A DNA stretch of 64,000 bases from JASHPR01 sp963815375 (GCA_963815375.1 CAWFGX010000005.1:806001-870000), one strand, 5' to 3'. Positions 50,719 to 60,170 are shown, counted from the stretch's first letter. The notes: a model not told the origin generated them from the letters alone. Program-made: numbers and translations.

Positions 50719-51387
50719 ATGCGCGTTCTGATTGCCGAAGACGACCGCGGGTTGCGTGATGTGCTGGCGCGCGGCCTGCGGGAGAACGGCTATGTCGTGG
50801 ACGCGGTCACCGACGGGCCGGCTGCAGTCAGCTACCTGCGCAGCTACGAGTACGAGGTGGCGATCCTCGACTGGCGCATGCCGGACATGTCAGGGCTGGA
50901 GGTGCTGCAGTGGATGCGGCGCAGGAACCTTCCAGCCGCAATCCTGATGCTTACCGCCCGCGACGCGCCAGCGGACCGGGTCACCGGGCTGGACCAGGGA
51001 GCCGACGACTACATGGTCAAGCCGTTCGACTTCAGCGAACTGCTGGCCAGGATGCGCGCGCTGCAGCGCCGGCCCCGGACGCTGCAGCCACCCGAGCTGA
51101 TGATGGGCGACGTGCGTCTGGACCTGGCCATCCGCGAGGTGCGGGTCGGCAGCGAGCAGCGTGCGCTCACCGCGACCGAGCTGGCGCTGCTGGAAATGCT
51201 CATGCGACGGTCGCCTGCAGTCGTGCCGCGGCGGCAGATAGCGCTGCACGTATGGGAGCACGAAGCCGACGCGCTCGGCTCGAACACCATCGACGTCCAT
51301 CTGGCCCGTCTGCGGTCCAAGCTTGCCGGCGGTCTCGTGCGCATTGAGGCGGTGCGCGGCATCGGCTACCGGATGGTGGCCGCATGA
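50719..51387 (+). CDS. OmpR/PhoB-family response regulator
   Basis: 222 residues, 10 nt behind dprE2. Receiver domain: acidic pair AEDD, phospho-Asp in VAILDWRMPDMSG, MLTARDAP, MVKPFDFSEL. Winged-helix C-terminus: LTATELALLEMLMRRSPAVV, NTIDVHLARLRSKLAGGLVR. Overlaps the kinase by ATGA. Its closeness to the DPA operon suggests envelope control. Confidence 0.94.
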   Translation: MRVLIAEDDRGLRDVLARGLRENGYVVDAVTDGPAAVSYLRSYEYEVAILDWRMPDMSGLEVLQWMRRRNLPAAILMLTARDAPADRVTGLDQGADDYMVKPFDFSELLARMRALQRRPRTLQPPELMMGDVRLDLAIREVRVGSEQRALTATELALLEMLMRRSPAVVPRRQIALHVWEHEADALGSNTIDVHLARLRSKLAGGLVRIEAVRGIGYRMVAA

Positions 51388-52688
51388 GAAAACCGCACAG
51401 GCGGCTGGTGCCGCCAGGGTCAGCGCACGCGGTGCGGATCGCCCTCACGACCACTGTGCTGATCGGCATCGTCTATGCGGGCTGCGTGAGTGTTGTTGAC
51501 CGGGTCGTCGCGGCGCGGCTGGTCGCGGCCGTCGATGCCCGGCTGCGGGATAGCCTCTCCGACCTGCGGGAGAACGACCGCCCGCTGCCCGCCGCGGCCG
51601 AAGCCGACGACGACGACGCCCGCGAGCCGCCGCTGTACCTCTGGCTGGCCCACCGGGCCCGGCAGGCGGGCGTCAGCCTGAGCCCCGGCGCCCCGCGGCT
51701 GCCTGGTGCCGACACAGCCAGCGTCGGCACCAGGGCCAGCCCGGCCTCGCTGACCGTTCAGCTCGCACCTGGGACGTTCCGCCTCGATACGGCGCGCAGC
51801 GGCAGGGGCGTGATCGTCGCCGGGCAGAGCCTCGCCGAGCAGGATCACATCGAGAACGTTCTGGGCGCGAGTGAGGCTCTGGCAGCGCCGGTTCTGCTGC
51901 TCGCCGTCTTCATCGGGGCGCTGATCATCGGCGTGCGGTCACTGTCGCCGGTTGAGCACTCGCGCCGGCGCCAGCTCGAGTTCACCGCGGACGCGTCGCA
52001 CGAACTCCGGACGCCGCTCAGCGTCATCAGCGCCGAGACCAGCCTGGCACTCAGGTCGCCGCGCAAAGCGGCCGACTACCGCGCTGCGCTGGCCCGCATC
52101 CAGGGCGAGAGCGACCGGCTCCGCAGCATAGTGGAGGACCTGCTGTGGCTGGCCAGGTTCGATTCGCACCCGCCGCAGCCCAAGGCTGAGCCCCTGGACC
52201 TCACCATCATCGCCCAGGGGTGCGCCGACCGCTTCGGCGCGGTGGCTCAGGCGCAGTCCATCAGCATCACGGTGATCGGCGCCGGCTCTGGGCATGCCTG
52301 GGTCAGTGCTCCGCCGGAATGGATCGACCGTCTCGCGGGGGTGCTGGCCGACAACGCTTGCCGGCATGCTGGGCCGGGTGGCAGGGTCCGGATCCGCATC
52401 GGTCACCGCGCTGGCAGGGTGACCCTGACGGTAGAGGACAGCGGCCCGGGGATCCCTCCCGAAGACCGCGCCAGGTTGTTCGACCGCTTTCACCGCGCGA
52501 CCGAGGATGGCGGCGGCGCGGGCCTCGGGCTCGCCATCGCCGACTCAATCGTGCGTTCGACAGCTGGCCAGTGGCAGATCGGGGATTCACCGCTGGGCGG
52601 CGCGCTGTTCGGCGTCAGCTGGCGCCGGGCAGCGGTCCGGCAGCCCCACCCGGCTCCCAGGACTGAAGCTGCGGCGGACCCGGGGTAA
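51384..52688 (+). CDS. sensor histidine kinase (EnvZ/HisKA type)
   Basis: 434 residues. TM1 near residues 12-34, an extracytoplasmic sensor domain of about 130 residues with an acidic loop (AAAEADDDDAREPPLYLWLA), TM2 (LAAPVLLLAVFIGALIIGVR), HisKA with phospho-His in FTADASHELRTPLSVISAET, ATP-binding N box LADNACRHAGPGGRV and G boxes DSGPGIP and GGAGLGLAI. Partner of the preceding regulator. Confidence 0.94.
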   Translation: MRKPHRRLVPPGSAHAVRIALTTTVLIGIVYAGCVSVVDRVVAARLVAAVDARLRDSLSDLRENDRPLPAAAEADDDDAREPPLYLWLAHRARQAGVSLSPGAPRLPGADTASVGTRASPASLTVQLAPGTFRLDTARSGRGVIVAGQSLAEQDHIENVLGASEALAAPVLLLAVFIGALIIGVRSLSPVEHSRRRQLEFTADASHELRTPLSVISAETSLALRSPRKAADYRAALARIQGESDRLRSIVEDLLWLARFDSHPPQPKAEPLDLTIIAQGCADRFGAVAQAQSISITVIGAGSGHAWVSAPPEWIDRLAGVLADNACRHAGPGGRVRIRIGHRAGRVTLTVEDSGPGIPPEDRARLFDRFHRATEDGGGAGLGLAIADSIVRSTAGQWQIGDSPLGGALFGVSWRRAAVRQPHPAPRTEAAADPG

Positions 52689-52728
52689 CGTCGGCGCCGT
52701 GCAGGCACGGGCCACAAGCCGGCTACGG

Positions 52729-53553
52729 TCAGCTTTGCTGCGGCGCTGGTGCCGGCGGCGCCGGAGGCGCAGGCTGGCTGGGCGGCGCCGGCGGGGCACG
52801 TAATGAGACGGCCCGGCGGGAACGGCGCCCGCGGACGACCGTGCTGATAATCCCGATGAACGCCAGTATCAGCAGCGCGATAAGGGACCCCGCGGCCACA
52901 AGCACCAGCCGCACGTACATGTCCGGGCGGGTGTCGGGAGGTGCCAGGCCATCGGAGACAAACGCCCGCGGCGTGCGCAGGGCGATGAACGATCTGCCAT
53001 GCTGCAGCAGGACGACGCGTCCCACGACCCCGCTCTCGGAAACCGGGCCCCACGTCCGTGAGTCCACCGAGATGTTGCGGCGGTCTCCCATGACGAAGAT
53101 CTTTCCCTTGCCAAGGGTGACGGAGAACGTGAGTCTCGACGGCGGGTCACCCGGGTACAGGTAGGTCTCGTCGAGCGCCTTGCCGTTGACTGTCACTCGC
53201 CCTCTGGCGTTACAGCAGGCGACGTGATCCCCGGGGAGGCCGATCAGGCGCTTGACGAACGTGTGGTCAGGACCGGTGGCCGTGGCAGGCACGTGCAGAA
53301 CCACGACGTCGCCCCGGCGGATGCCTGACCCGGCGCTGACAAACAGGCGGTCAGTTGGGCCGATCGTGTTTTCCATCGTGGGGGACCCGTCCACGAAGCC
53401 GCGGAACGTCCTGACCACGATCCCGGTGCTGGTGACCAGGAGCGCGAGCGCTACCACGACCACCACCCAGAACACGATCCTGCGTGCCAGGCGGCCCCGG
53501 TGGCCCCGCTGCCTGGCTTGCACACCCAACGTGACGGCTTGCTGCTGGGTCAT
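52729..53553 (-). CDS. lepB: signal peptidase I-like protein with Thr at the nucleophile position
   Basis: 274 residues. TM1, then the first S26 box reads VDGSPTMENTIGPTDRLFV, where families show G-S-M-E-x-T; here Thr58 stands before Met59 instead of the catalytic Ser. The general-base box is intact (HTFVKRLIGLPGDHV, Lys100), as are VNGKALDETYL and FVMGDRRNISVDSRTWGPV. A second TM and a Pro/Ala tail end the protein. It may be a weak or specialised peptidase, or inactive; a Ser three residues earlier could matter. It lies behind the DSD1-like gene. Confidence 0.85.
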   Translation of the reverse strand: MTQQQAVTLGVQARQRGHRGRLARRIVFWVVVVVALALLVTSTGIVVRTFRGFVDGSPTMENTIGPTDRLFVSAGSGIRRGDVVVLHVPATATGPDHTFVKRLIGLPGDHVACCNARGRVTVNGKALDETYLYPGDPPSRLTFSVTLGKGKIFVMGDRRNISVDSRTWGPVSESGVVGRVVLLQHGRSFIALRTPRAFVSDGLAPPDTRPDMYVRLVLVAAGSLIALLILAFIGIISTVVRGRRSRRAVSLRAPPAPPSQPAPPAPPAPAPQQS

Positions 53554-53645
53554 CGACGCCTCACATGTGCGGGGCTGAACGTCGGCAGCCCGTCAAGGCC
53601 GGGCTCCCGCAGCCCGGATCTACCAAGGATGTCAGGAAGGAGAAC

Positions 53646-54854
53646 TCAGAGGAAAGCCTTGCCTTCGCCGCGGTAGGTCGGCACGGTCGCCACCACCGCG
53701 TCGCCGTCGATCAGGTGCAGCTCGCTGAACCGCTCGCACAGCTCGCCGGCCTTGGCGTGGCGCAGCCACACCCGGTCACCGATCCGGAGCTGACCGGCGG
53801 CTGGGCCGAGCAGCGGCGTCTGCACCTCGCCAGCGCCTTCCTGGCGGTCCAGCCGCAGCCCGCCTGGCAGCCAGGGTGCAGGCAGCCGGGAGCGGCCCGC
53901 TGCTCCGGAGGCCGGGTAACCGCCACCGAGGGCTGTGACCGCGTCAGGTCCCGGCCGGCGGACCACCGGAAGCGCGAAGAAGGCCGCTGGGCGCCCGCGG
54001 AACCCGCGGTAACCGTCGAACAGTACCGGGTGGTAGAGACCTGATCCGGCGCCGATCTCGGTCACCGCGGCCTCGGCCGCCGTCTTCTCGACCGAGCCCG
54101 TGCCGCCGCCGTTGACGAACTCCAGCGGCGCCACCTCCCTGACTGCTGCCACGATCGCGGCCCGGCGCCGCGCAAGCTCCGCGCCGGACTTCCGCTGGAG
54201 GTAACGGACGCCCGCCGCGTACAGGGGGCGCCCAGGCGGGTTGTCGCCGACGCCGGCTATCTGCGCCTCGTAAGCCATCAGCCCGGCCAGGCGAAGCCCC
54301 GGCCGGGCGGCGATGGCCGTGGCCAGGGCCGCGGCCTGAGCGGGTGATCGCACCGGGGACCGGCGCGCGCCAGCGCGCAGCAGTCCCCCCAGCGCGAGGT
54401 AGCCAGCGTCAATGTCGATGCAGACCCGCACCGGGTGCGGCTCGGCGACGCTCGCAGCAGCTTTCTCGATCATGTCGAGATGCTCGGGGCAGTCCACCAT
54501 GACCGTGACAGCGGCGGCTGCCACCGGGTCGCCCGCGAGCTGCGCCAGCGCCGTGCGGTCGGCCGTCGGGTAACCCACGACGATGTCGTCGCCGGTGCCG
54601 TGGCCGGCCAGCCACAGCGCCTCAGGCAGGGTGAAGGCCAGGATCCCGCGGAAGCCCTCGATCTGCAGTACCTGGCCGGCCAGCTGGCGGCACCGCACAG
54701 ACTTGCTGGCCAGCCGGATCGGCTTCCCGGCAGCCCGCCGGGTCATCGCCGCGGCGTTGGCCCGCAGCGCCACCAGGTCAACAGCGGCGAACGGCGGCTC
54801 GAGATGCGCCGTTGCCGAGTTGTACCGCTCCAGGTCGCTGGAAGCTGTGCTCAT
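53646..54854 (-). CDS. PLP-dependent DSD1-like amino-acid deaminase/aldolase (alanine racemase N-terminal fold)
   Basis: 402 residues. PLP lysine in PIRLASKSVRCRQLAGQVLQ, VDCPEHLDMIEKAA, VRVCIDIDAGYLALGG, GLMAYEAQIAGVGD, FVNGGGTGSVEKT, and a D-serine-dehydratase-like zinc end (GDRVWLRHAKAGELCERFSE with His and Cys). Family members act on D-serine, D-threonine or other hydroxy-amino acids. It follows gcvH after 22 nt, linking it with serine/glycine metabolism. Confidence 0.85.
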   Translation of the reverse strand: MSTASSDLERYNSATAHLEPPFAAVDLVALRANAAAMTRRAAGKPIRLASKSVRCRQLAGQVLQIEGFRGILAFTLPEALWLAGHGTGDDIVVGYPTADRTALAQLAGDPVAAAAVTVMVDCPEHLDMIEKAAASVAEPHPVRVCIDIDAGYLALGGLLRAGARRSPVRSPAQAAALATAIAARPGLRLAGLMAYEAQIAGVGDNPPGRPLYAAGVRYLQRKSGAELARRRAAIVAAVREVAPLEFVNGGGTGSVEKTAAEAAVTEIGAGSGLYHPVLFDGYRGFRGRPAAFFALPVVRRPGPDAVTALGGGYPASGAAGRSRLPAPWLPGGLRLDRQEGAGEVQTPLLGPAAGQLRIGDRVWLRHAKAGELCERFSELHLIDGDAVVATVPTYRGEGKAFL

Positions 54855-54876
54855 TTGCGCGCCTCCGGCACGACGA

Positions 54877-55272
54877 TCACTGCTCGTTCTTGGTCAGCTC
54901 GGTGTATTCGGCGGCGGACAGCAGACCTGGCGGAAGCCCGCCGCTGCTGTCGGCCAGGGCAACCTTGAACAGCCAGCCTGAGCCGTACGGATCGGTGTTG
55001 ACAAGGCCTGGGCTCTCGTCGATCTCCGGGTTGACCTCGGTCACCTCGCCGTCCACAGGGGAGAAGATGTCGCTCACCGACTTCGTCGACTCGACCTCTC
55101 CGCACGGCTCGCCGGCGGTGACCGTTGCGCCAGGAGCCGGCGCGGAGACGTAGACGACGTCACCGAGCGCGTGCTGGGCGTGGTCGGTGATGCCCACCGA
55201 GGCAACCGAGCCGGCGATGGCAACCCACTCGTGTTCGCGGGTGTAGTGCAGGTCCTCGGGAACGGCAGTCAC
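54877..55272 (-). CDS. gcvH: glycine cleavage system H protein
   Basis: 131 residues from GTG 55272. The lipoyl lysine is Lys64 in EVESTKSVSDIFSPVDGEV. YTREHEWVAIAGSVASVGIT and LVNTDPYGSGWLFKVAL are family blocks. It carries the aminomethyl group between P, T and L proteins. gcvT lies 57 nt upstream on the same strand; gcvP is not in the window. Confidence 0.96.
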   Translation of the reverse strand: MTAVPEDLHYTREHEWVAIAGSVASVGITDHAQHALGDVVYVSAPAPGATVTAGEPCGEVESTKSVSDIFSPVDGEVTEVNPEIDESPGLVNTDPYGSGWLFKVALADSSGGLPPGLLSAAEYTELTKNEQ

Positions 55273-55329
55273 TGGGCCTCTTCTCTGCGGGTGCCCGCGT
55301 CCTCTTGCAAGCGGGGCGTTGTCGTGCGG

Positions 55330-56544
55330 TCAGGTCTCGCGGCGGTAGAACGGGAGTGGCACCACCGTGGCCGGCTCGGCGCGGCCACGGATGTCGATGG
55401 CGAGCCGTTCGCGCTCGCTGTCGTCCGGCGCCTGGCGCGCTACATCCGCCTCAACGTATGCCATCGCGATCGGGATCCCGAGCGTCGGCGACGGGGCCCC
55501 GCTGGTCACGGTCCCGCATCGGCGCGAGTCCCAGAGCACGCCATACCCGTGCCTGGGAACCCGCCGTGACCGGAGCGTCAGCCCCACCAGCTCGCGCTGA
55601 GGCGCCGAGCGGGCGCGCTCGGCGAGCGCGGCCCGGCCGACGAAGTCGCCCGGCTTGTCCAGCCGGACGACCCGGCCCAGCCCGGCGTCGAACGGGCTGA
55701 CGTCCCGGCCAAGCTCGTTGCCGTACAGCGGCATCCCGGCCTCCAGCCGCAGCGTGTCGCGCGCGGCCAGGCCAGCGGGGACGAGCCCGTAGGATGCCCC
55801 GGCGGCGGTCAGCGACTGCCACACCTTCTCGGCCTGCTGCGCCGGGGTGAACAGCTCGAAGCCGTCCTCACCGGTGTAGCCGGTGCGTGCTACCAGCACC
55901 TCAGAGCTGGCCACGGTCGCTGGTGCGATGGCGTAGTACCGCAGATCCGTTATCGCCCCAGCCACGTCAGCCTCTGCGGACTGGGCCAGGATGCGGGCAG
56001 CGTTCGGGCCCTGAACGGCGATCAGCGCGTAGTCGGGGGTGCGGTCCGTGACCTGGGCACCGTCGGCGACCGAGGCCTTGGCTCGCTCCGTGAGCTCACC
56101 GAGCACGACGTCGGCGTTGGCCGCGTTCGCGACCACGAGGAACTCGTCCGCGCCAAGCCGGTAGACGATCAGGTCATCGAGCACGCCGCCGTCGGGCGCG
56201 CAGATCATCGTGTACCGGGCGCGGCCCTCGGCCAGCACCGAGGGCTGGCCGACCACCGCGTAGTCCAGCGCGGCAGCGGCTCCGGGGCCGGAGACCATGA
56301 TCTCGCCCATGTGCGAGAGATCGAAGAGCCCGGCCGCTGTGCGCACCGCAGTGTGCTCGGCGGTCTCGCTGCCGTACCGCAGCGGCATCAGCCACCCCGC
56401 GAATCCGGTCAAAGTCGCACCCAGGCGCTCGTGCACCCCGGTCAGCGGCGTCCGGCGGAGCTGGGCGGCGGGTTCCGGGCCAGCAGAGTCCTGGCGAACC
56501 GGGTCCGGGCCCCCGGCAGGCACTGCGGCATCCTGGTCGGTCAT
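55330..56544 (-). CDS. gcvT: glycine cleavage system aminomethyltransferase (T protein)
   Basis: 404 residues with a 30-residue N-terminal extension. Family blocks: RRTPLTGVHERLGATLTGFA, AGLFDLSHMGEIMVSGPGAA, DYALIAVQGPNAARILAQ, RTGYTGEDGFELFTP, LAARDTLRLEAGMPLYGNEL, and VPRHGYGVLWDSRRCGTVTS near the C-terminal domain. Transfers the methylene group to tetrahydrofolate. First gene of gcvT-gcvH-DSD1-like. No glycine riboswitch is evident in the 107-nt gap before it. Confidence 0.95.
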   Translation of the reverse strand: MTDQDAAVPAGGPDPVRQDSAGPEPAAQLRRTPLTGVHERLGATLTGFAGWLMPLRYGSETAEHTAVRTAAGLFDLSHMGEIMVSGPGAAAALDYAVVGQPSVLAEGRARYTMICAPDGGVLDDLIVYRLGADEFLVVANAANADVVLGELTERAKASVADGAQVTDRTPDYALIAVQGPNAARILAQSAEADVAGAITDLRYYAIAPATVASSEVLVARTGYTGEDGFELFTPAQQAEKVWQSLTAAGASYGLVPAGLAARDTLRLEAGMPLYGNELGRDVSPFDAGLGRVVRLDKPGDFVGRAALAERARSAPQRELVGLTLRSRRVPRHGYGVLWDSRRCGTVTSGAPSPTLGIPIAMAYVEADVARQAPDDSERERLAIDIRGRAEPATVVPLPFYRRET

Positions 56545-56651
56545 GTGATTGCTCCAGTGCGTGCGGCAGTGGTCAGCCTACCGGCGGGCGCTGACCGGCG
56601 TCGGCGGGCCCTTGGTGTCGCTACCGCCCGGGAGTGTGATAGTCGGGAAGC

Positions 56652-56930
56652 ATGACACTGCTTACTGAGGACGAGATAGTCGGCCGGCTGACGGACGTGC
56701 CAGGCTGGGCGCGGGACGGCAGCAGCATCGTTGCGACCGTTACCCGCAGTGACTTCCGCGACGCCATGCTCTTCACCGGCGCCGTTGCCTACCTGGCCGA
56801 GCAGGCGAATCACCACCCGGACATCCTGATCCAGTGGAACAAGGTCACGCTGACCCTCTCGACCCACTCGGCCGGGGGCCTGACAGCGAACGACTTCGAC
56901 CTGGCCACGAAGATCAGCGCCCTGGGCTGA
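56652..56930 (+). CDS. 4a-hydroxytetrahydrobiopterin dehydratase (PCD/DCoH)
   Basis: 92 residues. The signature VAYLAEQANHHPDILIQWNK carries the catalytic His pair, and LTLSTHSAGGLTANDFDLA follows. Recycles pterin 4a-carbinolamine. Divergent from gcvT. The first copy of a short repeat family begins at its stop codon. Confidence 0.9.
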   Translation: MTLLTEDEIVGRLTDVPGWARDGSSIVATVTRSDFRDAMLFTGAVAYLAEQANHHPDILIQWNKVTLTLSTHSAGGLTANDFDLATKISALG

Positions 56931-57005
56931 CGGTCCGCGCCGGCTGACGGTCCGCGCCGGGCTGACCGTCCGCGCTGGCTGACGGCCTGGTCTGGGCTGA
57001 CGCCT
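56926..57005. repeat. tandem copies of GCTGACGGTCCGCGCCG
   Basis: About four degenerate copies of a 17-19 bp unit start inside the stop codon of the pterin dehydratase gene. The core GCTGACGG[C/T]CCGC is the same as in the array at 40418-40600. The rest of 56931-57332 contains a hairpin and no supported gene. Confidence 0.75.
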
Positions 57006-57044
57006 GCACCAGGCTGGCGGCCGCGCGCCCTGCTCACCTCCGCC

Positions 57045-57083
57045 TGTGGGCGGCGCCACGCCCCCGTCCTGGCGCCGCCCACA
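57045..57083. terminator. 14-bp perfect stem-loop
   Basis: TGTGGGCGGCGCCA (57045-57058) and its exact complement (57070-57083) flank an 11-nt loop. It lies between the pterin dehydratase and the transposase remnant, which converge, so it may stop transcription from both sides. Confidence 0.65.
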
Positions 57084-57332
57084 AGGCGAAGATCCGTGCC
57101 CGCCGTGACCCTCGTCCGCCTGCGCAGCGTCCTCCTGCGACTGCGACTGGGCGTCCCCCCCGGTGCTCGGCCAGGTGGCCAGTCCGGGCACCCTGCGTCG
57201 CCCTCGGTTCCCGGACGAGGGTCCCCCTCCACGGCTCGCGGTTTCCCCGTTCTCACGGCGCCGGCCTGCATCCGCAGTGCCGCAGTGCCGCACGGGGTTC
57301 TAGTTATACACGTTGTACAGAGTTGGCTACAG

Positions 57333-58496
57333 CTAGTTACAAAATTGATGCCGGAACCTTCTCGCGCCGATTCCTGACGCGCCACCGGCCGGGCCGGCAG
57401 CCGATGAATGTGGCTCCGGTGGCGTTTTGCTGGTGCTGGCGGTGTCTGCGGTGGCGGGGGGCTGGGCGGCGGTGATGAGCGCGGCGGCGTGCTGGGCGGC
57501 GGTCATCATGGGTTCCAGCCAGGCCATGCCGGTGGGGTCCTGGGTGAGGCGGGTGGCGATGATCAGCAGGTCTTCGCTGGTGAGGTTCTGGGCGTTGTAG
57601 CCCTGGATGAACCCGCCGCCGCGGATGGGCATCAGCCGGGAGCCGGGGTCGGTGATGTTGCGGACCGGCCCTGGGCCTTTGCGGCTGGCCTTTTTGCGGG
57701 CGGCCCGGGCGGCGGCCTTGCCCTGGCGGGCGCGGGCTGCCTCCACGGCGGCGGCAGCCTGCCTGACCCGGCAGTAGTCATCGACCCCGCGTTTGCGGCC
57801 CCGCCGCACCTGCCCCGCGGCGTACTTGTCTTCAAGCCCGGCGAGCTGGGCGGCCCGCTCAGCCCGCACCTGCGCCAGGTTCTCCTCAGCCAGCGCTACC
57901 GCGCTGGCCGCGGGCGGCGGCCCGGGTCGCCGCCCCGAACGCCGCCGCTGACGGTGGGCCTGGGTTTTGCCCTCCACCGCCTGCCCGGCGGCTTGCTCCG
58001 CAGCCTGGCGCTCAGCCCGCAGCCCGGCCAGCGCCGCAGCGATCCGCTCGTCACGCCGCCGCGGATGCCAGGCATCCTCAGGAACCTCATCCCCCCGGCG
58101 GTCCTGGCCGAACAGCGCGTCCTCAGCCGCGTCCGCCTCGCCGTGCTCCGCGACGGCCTGCGCGGCCAGCCGTGCCAGCGCCTCCTCGGCCCGGTTCGCC
58201 GACTTCGACGCGCTCGCGGCGATCTTGGTGCCATCCAGTGCCACCACACCGACCTTCCCCATGCCCAGCCGCGCGCACAGCACCAGCACCTGGGTGAACA
58301 GCTGCGCCGCCAGCTGCGGGAACGCCGCCCGGAACCGCGCGACGGTCACATGATCAGGCACATCCCCGGCGCAGATCACCCGGAAGGCCACATCAGTGCG
58401 GCAGGCCGCCTCTATCTGCCGCGAGCTGGTATCTGACGCCCAAAACCCTTCAACGACCAGGAAAGGCAGAGCGCAACGGGCCACCAGTAACGCCAC
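57333..58496 (-). mobile_element. truncated IS1182-type transposase
   Basis: The open frame of 387 residues covers the middle of a DDE transposase: SSRQIEAACRTDVAFRVICA, GDVPDHVTVARFRAAFP, the first catalytic Asp in VGVVALDGTKIAASASKSAN, and ITDPGSRLMPIRGGGFIQGY then NAQNLTSEDLLIIATRLTQD. The part that should carry the second Asp (LADAGYCSE-like) is missing at the C-terminus, which ends in unrelated residues near an AT-rich stretch (57300-57345). The N-terminus is also degraded (a frame change near 58500). No clear terminal inverted repeats were found. The element is dead. Confidence 0.8.
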
Positions 58497-58806
58497 GCGT
58501 GGTGCCGGTGAGGCCTACAGCATGATCCGGGGCCGGTGGTGCGGGTGAAGTCGGCCAGCGCGGCCGTGAGCGGGTGACAAGGGAGGTCGCGGTGAGCCGG
58601 AGTCGTGATCACGGATTCTGCCCGTCACTGGGCGCACCTGGGCCTCCGTGATCAAGACATGCGCAGGCAGGTCTCCGCGATCATGCGGTGGGCGAGCGGG
58701 CTGTACCGAGGCCGGCTGAGGACAAACTGCGAGAGTCCGAGGAGCATGATCCGCTCAGTCCACGGCTGTTCTCCCAGATCTGATAGCCCGCACCACGCCC
58801 CGTCGG
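58497..58806. other. intergenic region without a recognisable gene
   Basis: The first 80 bp hold residual transposase-like reading frame pieces on the minus strand. The remainder up to the P450 stop shows no coding pattern, ribosome site or strong inverted repeat that I can support. Confidence 0.5.
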
Positions 58807-60069
58807 CTAGCCGAATTCGCAGTGCAGGTGCTTGATGCCGTTGATGAAGCTGGACAGCAGCCGGTCCGGCTCGCCGGCCGAGCGGATATCCGGGACCCGG
58901 GTGAGCAGTTCCCGCAGCATGGCAGTGATCTCGCGCCGGGCCAGGTGCGCGCCCAGGCAGAAGTGCGGGCCCGCTGAGCCGAAACCGACGTGCGGGTTGG
59001 GGGAGCGGGTGATGTCGAAGCGGTCCGGGTCAGCGAACACGCTCTCGTCGTGGTTGGCTGCCTGGTAGACGAGCAGGACCTTGTCGTCCTCGCGGTAGGC
59101 GTGCCCGTTCATGACCGTGTCGCGGGTCACCGTGCGGCGCATCCAGATGACTGGCGAGACGTAGCGGACGATCTCCTCCACAGCCGCGCCAATCCGGCCC
59201 TCGAAATCGGCCAGCAGCAGCTCACGCTGGCCGGGGTTCTCGGTGAGCAGGGCGAGCGCGTGCGAGATCGCGGTTCTTGTCGTCTCGTTGCCGGCTACCA
59301 CAAGCAAGATAAAGAACGAGGCCAGCTCCGCGGGTGTGAGCTGCTCACCGTCAAGGTTCGCGGTGGCCAGCGCGGATACCAGGTCGTCGGCCGGGTCCTT
59401 CTGGCGCTGCTCGGCCAGGCCGGTGACAAGCTGGGCCAGGTCCTGCCCGGCGGTGAGGACCTGGGTGATTGCCTCGTTGAGGTCCTCGCTGACGAACTCG
59501 GGGTCGGCACCGGACAGGATGATGTTGGTGTTCTTCAGCACCATGGCGTAGTGCTCGTCGCCGACGCCCATCATGTCGCAAATGATCTTGAGGGGCAGCC
59601 TGGCGGACACGTGCTGCACGAAGTCACAGGGACCGGTCGCCAGCAGGTCGTCGACGATCTCGGCCGCGGTGCGCTGCACGCCCTGCTCGAACTTCTGGAT
59701 CATCCTCGGCGTGAAGGCCCGGGACACGATGCGGCGCAGCCGGGCGTGCCTCGGGTCGTCCATATTGATCATCGAGCCGAAGTACTCGTTGAACTCGGTG
59801 GGCAGGTCGATGACATTCGTGGCGCCGGCCGCCGAGGAGAACACCTCGGGGTTGCGGCTGGCCTCGATCACGTCGGCGTGCCGGACGAGCGCGTAGTAGC
59901 CGCGTTCCGCTGTGCCGAACGGGCTCTCTATGGGGTCAAAGAACGGCGGTGGCTGCATCGCGCGCAGCCGGGCGAACGCGGCGTGGCGCTCTGCCGGCGG
60001 TTGCTCCCAGAACGCGTTCTGTGACAGGTCAAGGTCCCCGCCGACGGGGGAGGGATGCGGAGAAGTCAC
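58807..60069 (-). CDS. cytochrome P450
   Basis: 420 residues from GTG 60069 (GGAAGGCGG upstream). I-helix oxygen motif VVAGNETTRT, K-helix ExxR in EEIVRYVSP, and heme loop GFGSAGPHFCLGAHLARREI with the Cys ligand. AFTPRMIQKFEQGVQRTAAE and MINMDDPRHARLRRIVSRAF are typical bacterial CYP segments, resembling those acting on lipid or steroid chains (CYP124/125/142 group). It follows the PKS gene after 101 nt on the same strand and may tailor its product. Confidence 0.93.
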   Translation of the reverse strand: MTSPHPSPVGGDLDLSQNAFWEQPPAERHAAFARLRAMQPPPFFDPIESPFGTAERGYYALVRHADVIEASRNPEVFSSAAGATNVIDLPTEFNEYFGSMINMDDPRHARLRRIVSRAFTPRMIQKFEQGVQRTAAEIVDDLLATGPCDFVQHVSARLPLKIICDMMGVGDEHYAMVLKNTNIILSGADPEFVSEDLNEAITQVLTAGQDLAQLVTGLAEQRQKDPADDLVSALATANLDGEQLTPAELASFFILLVVAGNETTRTAISHALALLTENPGQRELLLADFEGRIGAAVEEIVRYVSPVIWMRRTVTRDTVMNGHAYREDDKVLLVYQAANHDESVFADPDRFDITRSPNPHVGFGSAGPHFCLGAHLARREITAMLRELLTRVPDIRSAGEPDRLLSSFINGIKHLHCEFG

Positions 60070-60170
60070 GGGAGCCGCCTTCCGGATCTAGAACTCCGTT
60101 CGGTTCCCATGGTGGCACCGCGCCCGGCGAGCCGATAGGGGCGCGTAAGCCCGTCCGCAGGAGCTGTCTG

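Noticed and set aside
56545..56651. Glycine riboswitch before gcvT
   Set aside because: The gap is only 107 nt, is shared with a divergent gene, and none of the expected paired aptamer cores can be seen.
58605..58835. Short plus-strand frame between the transposase remnant and the P450
   Set aside because: No ribosome site, no family pattern, and it overlaps the P450 3' end.
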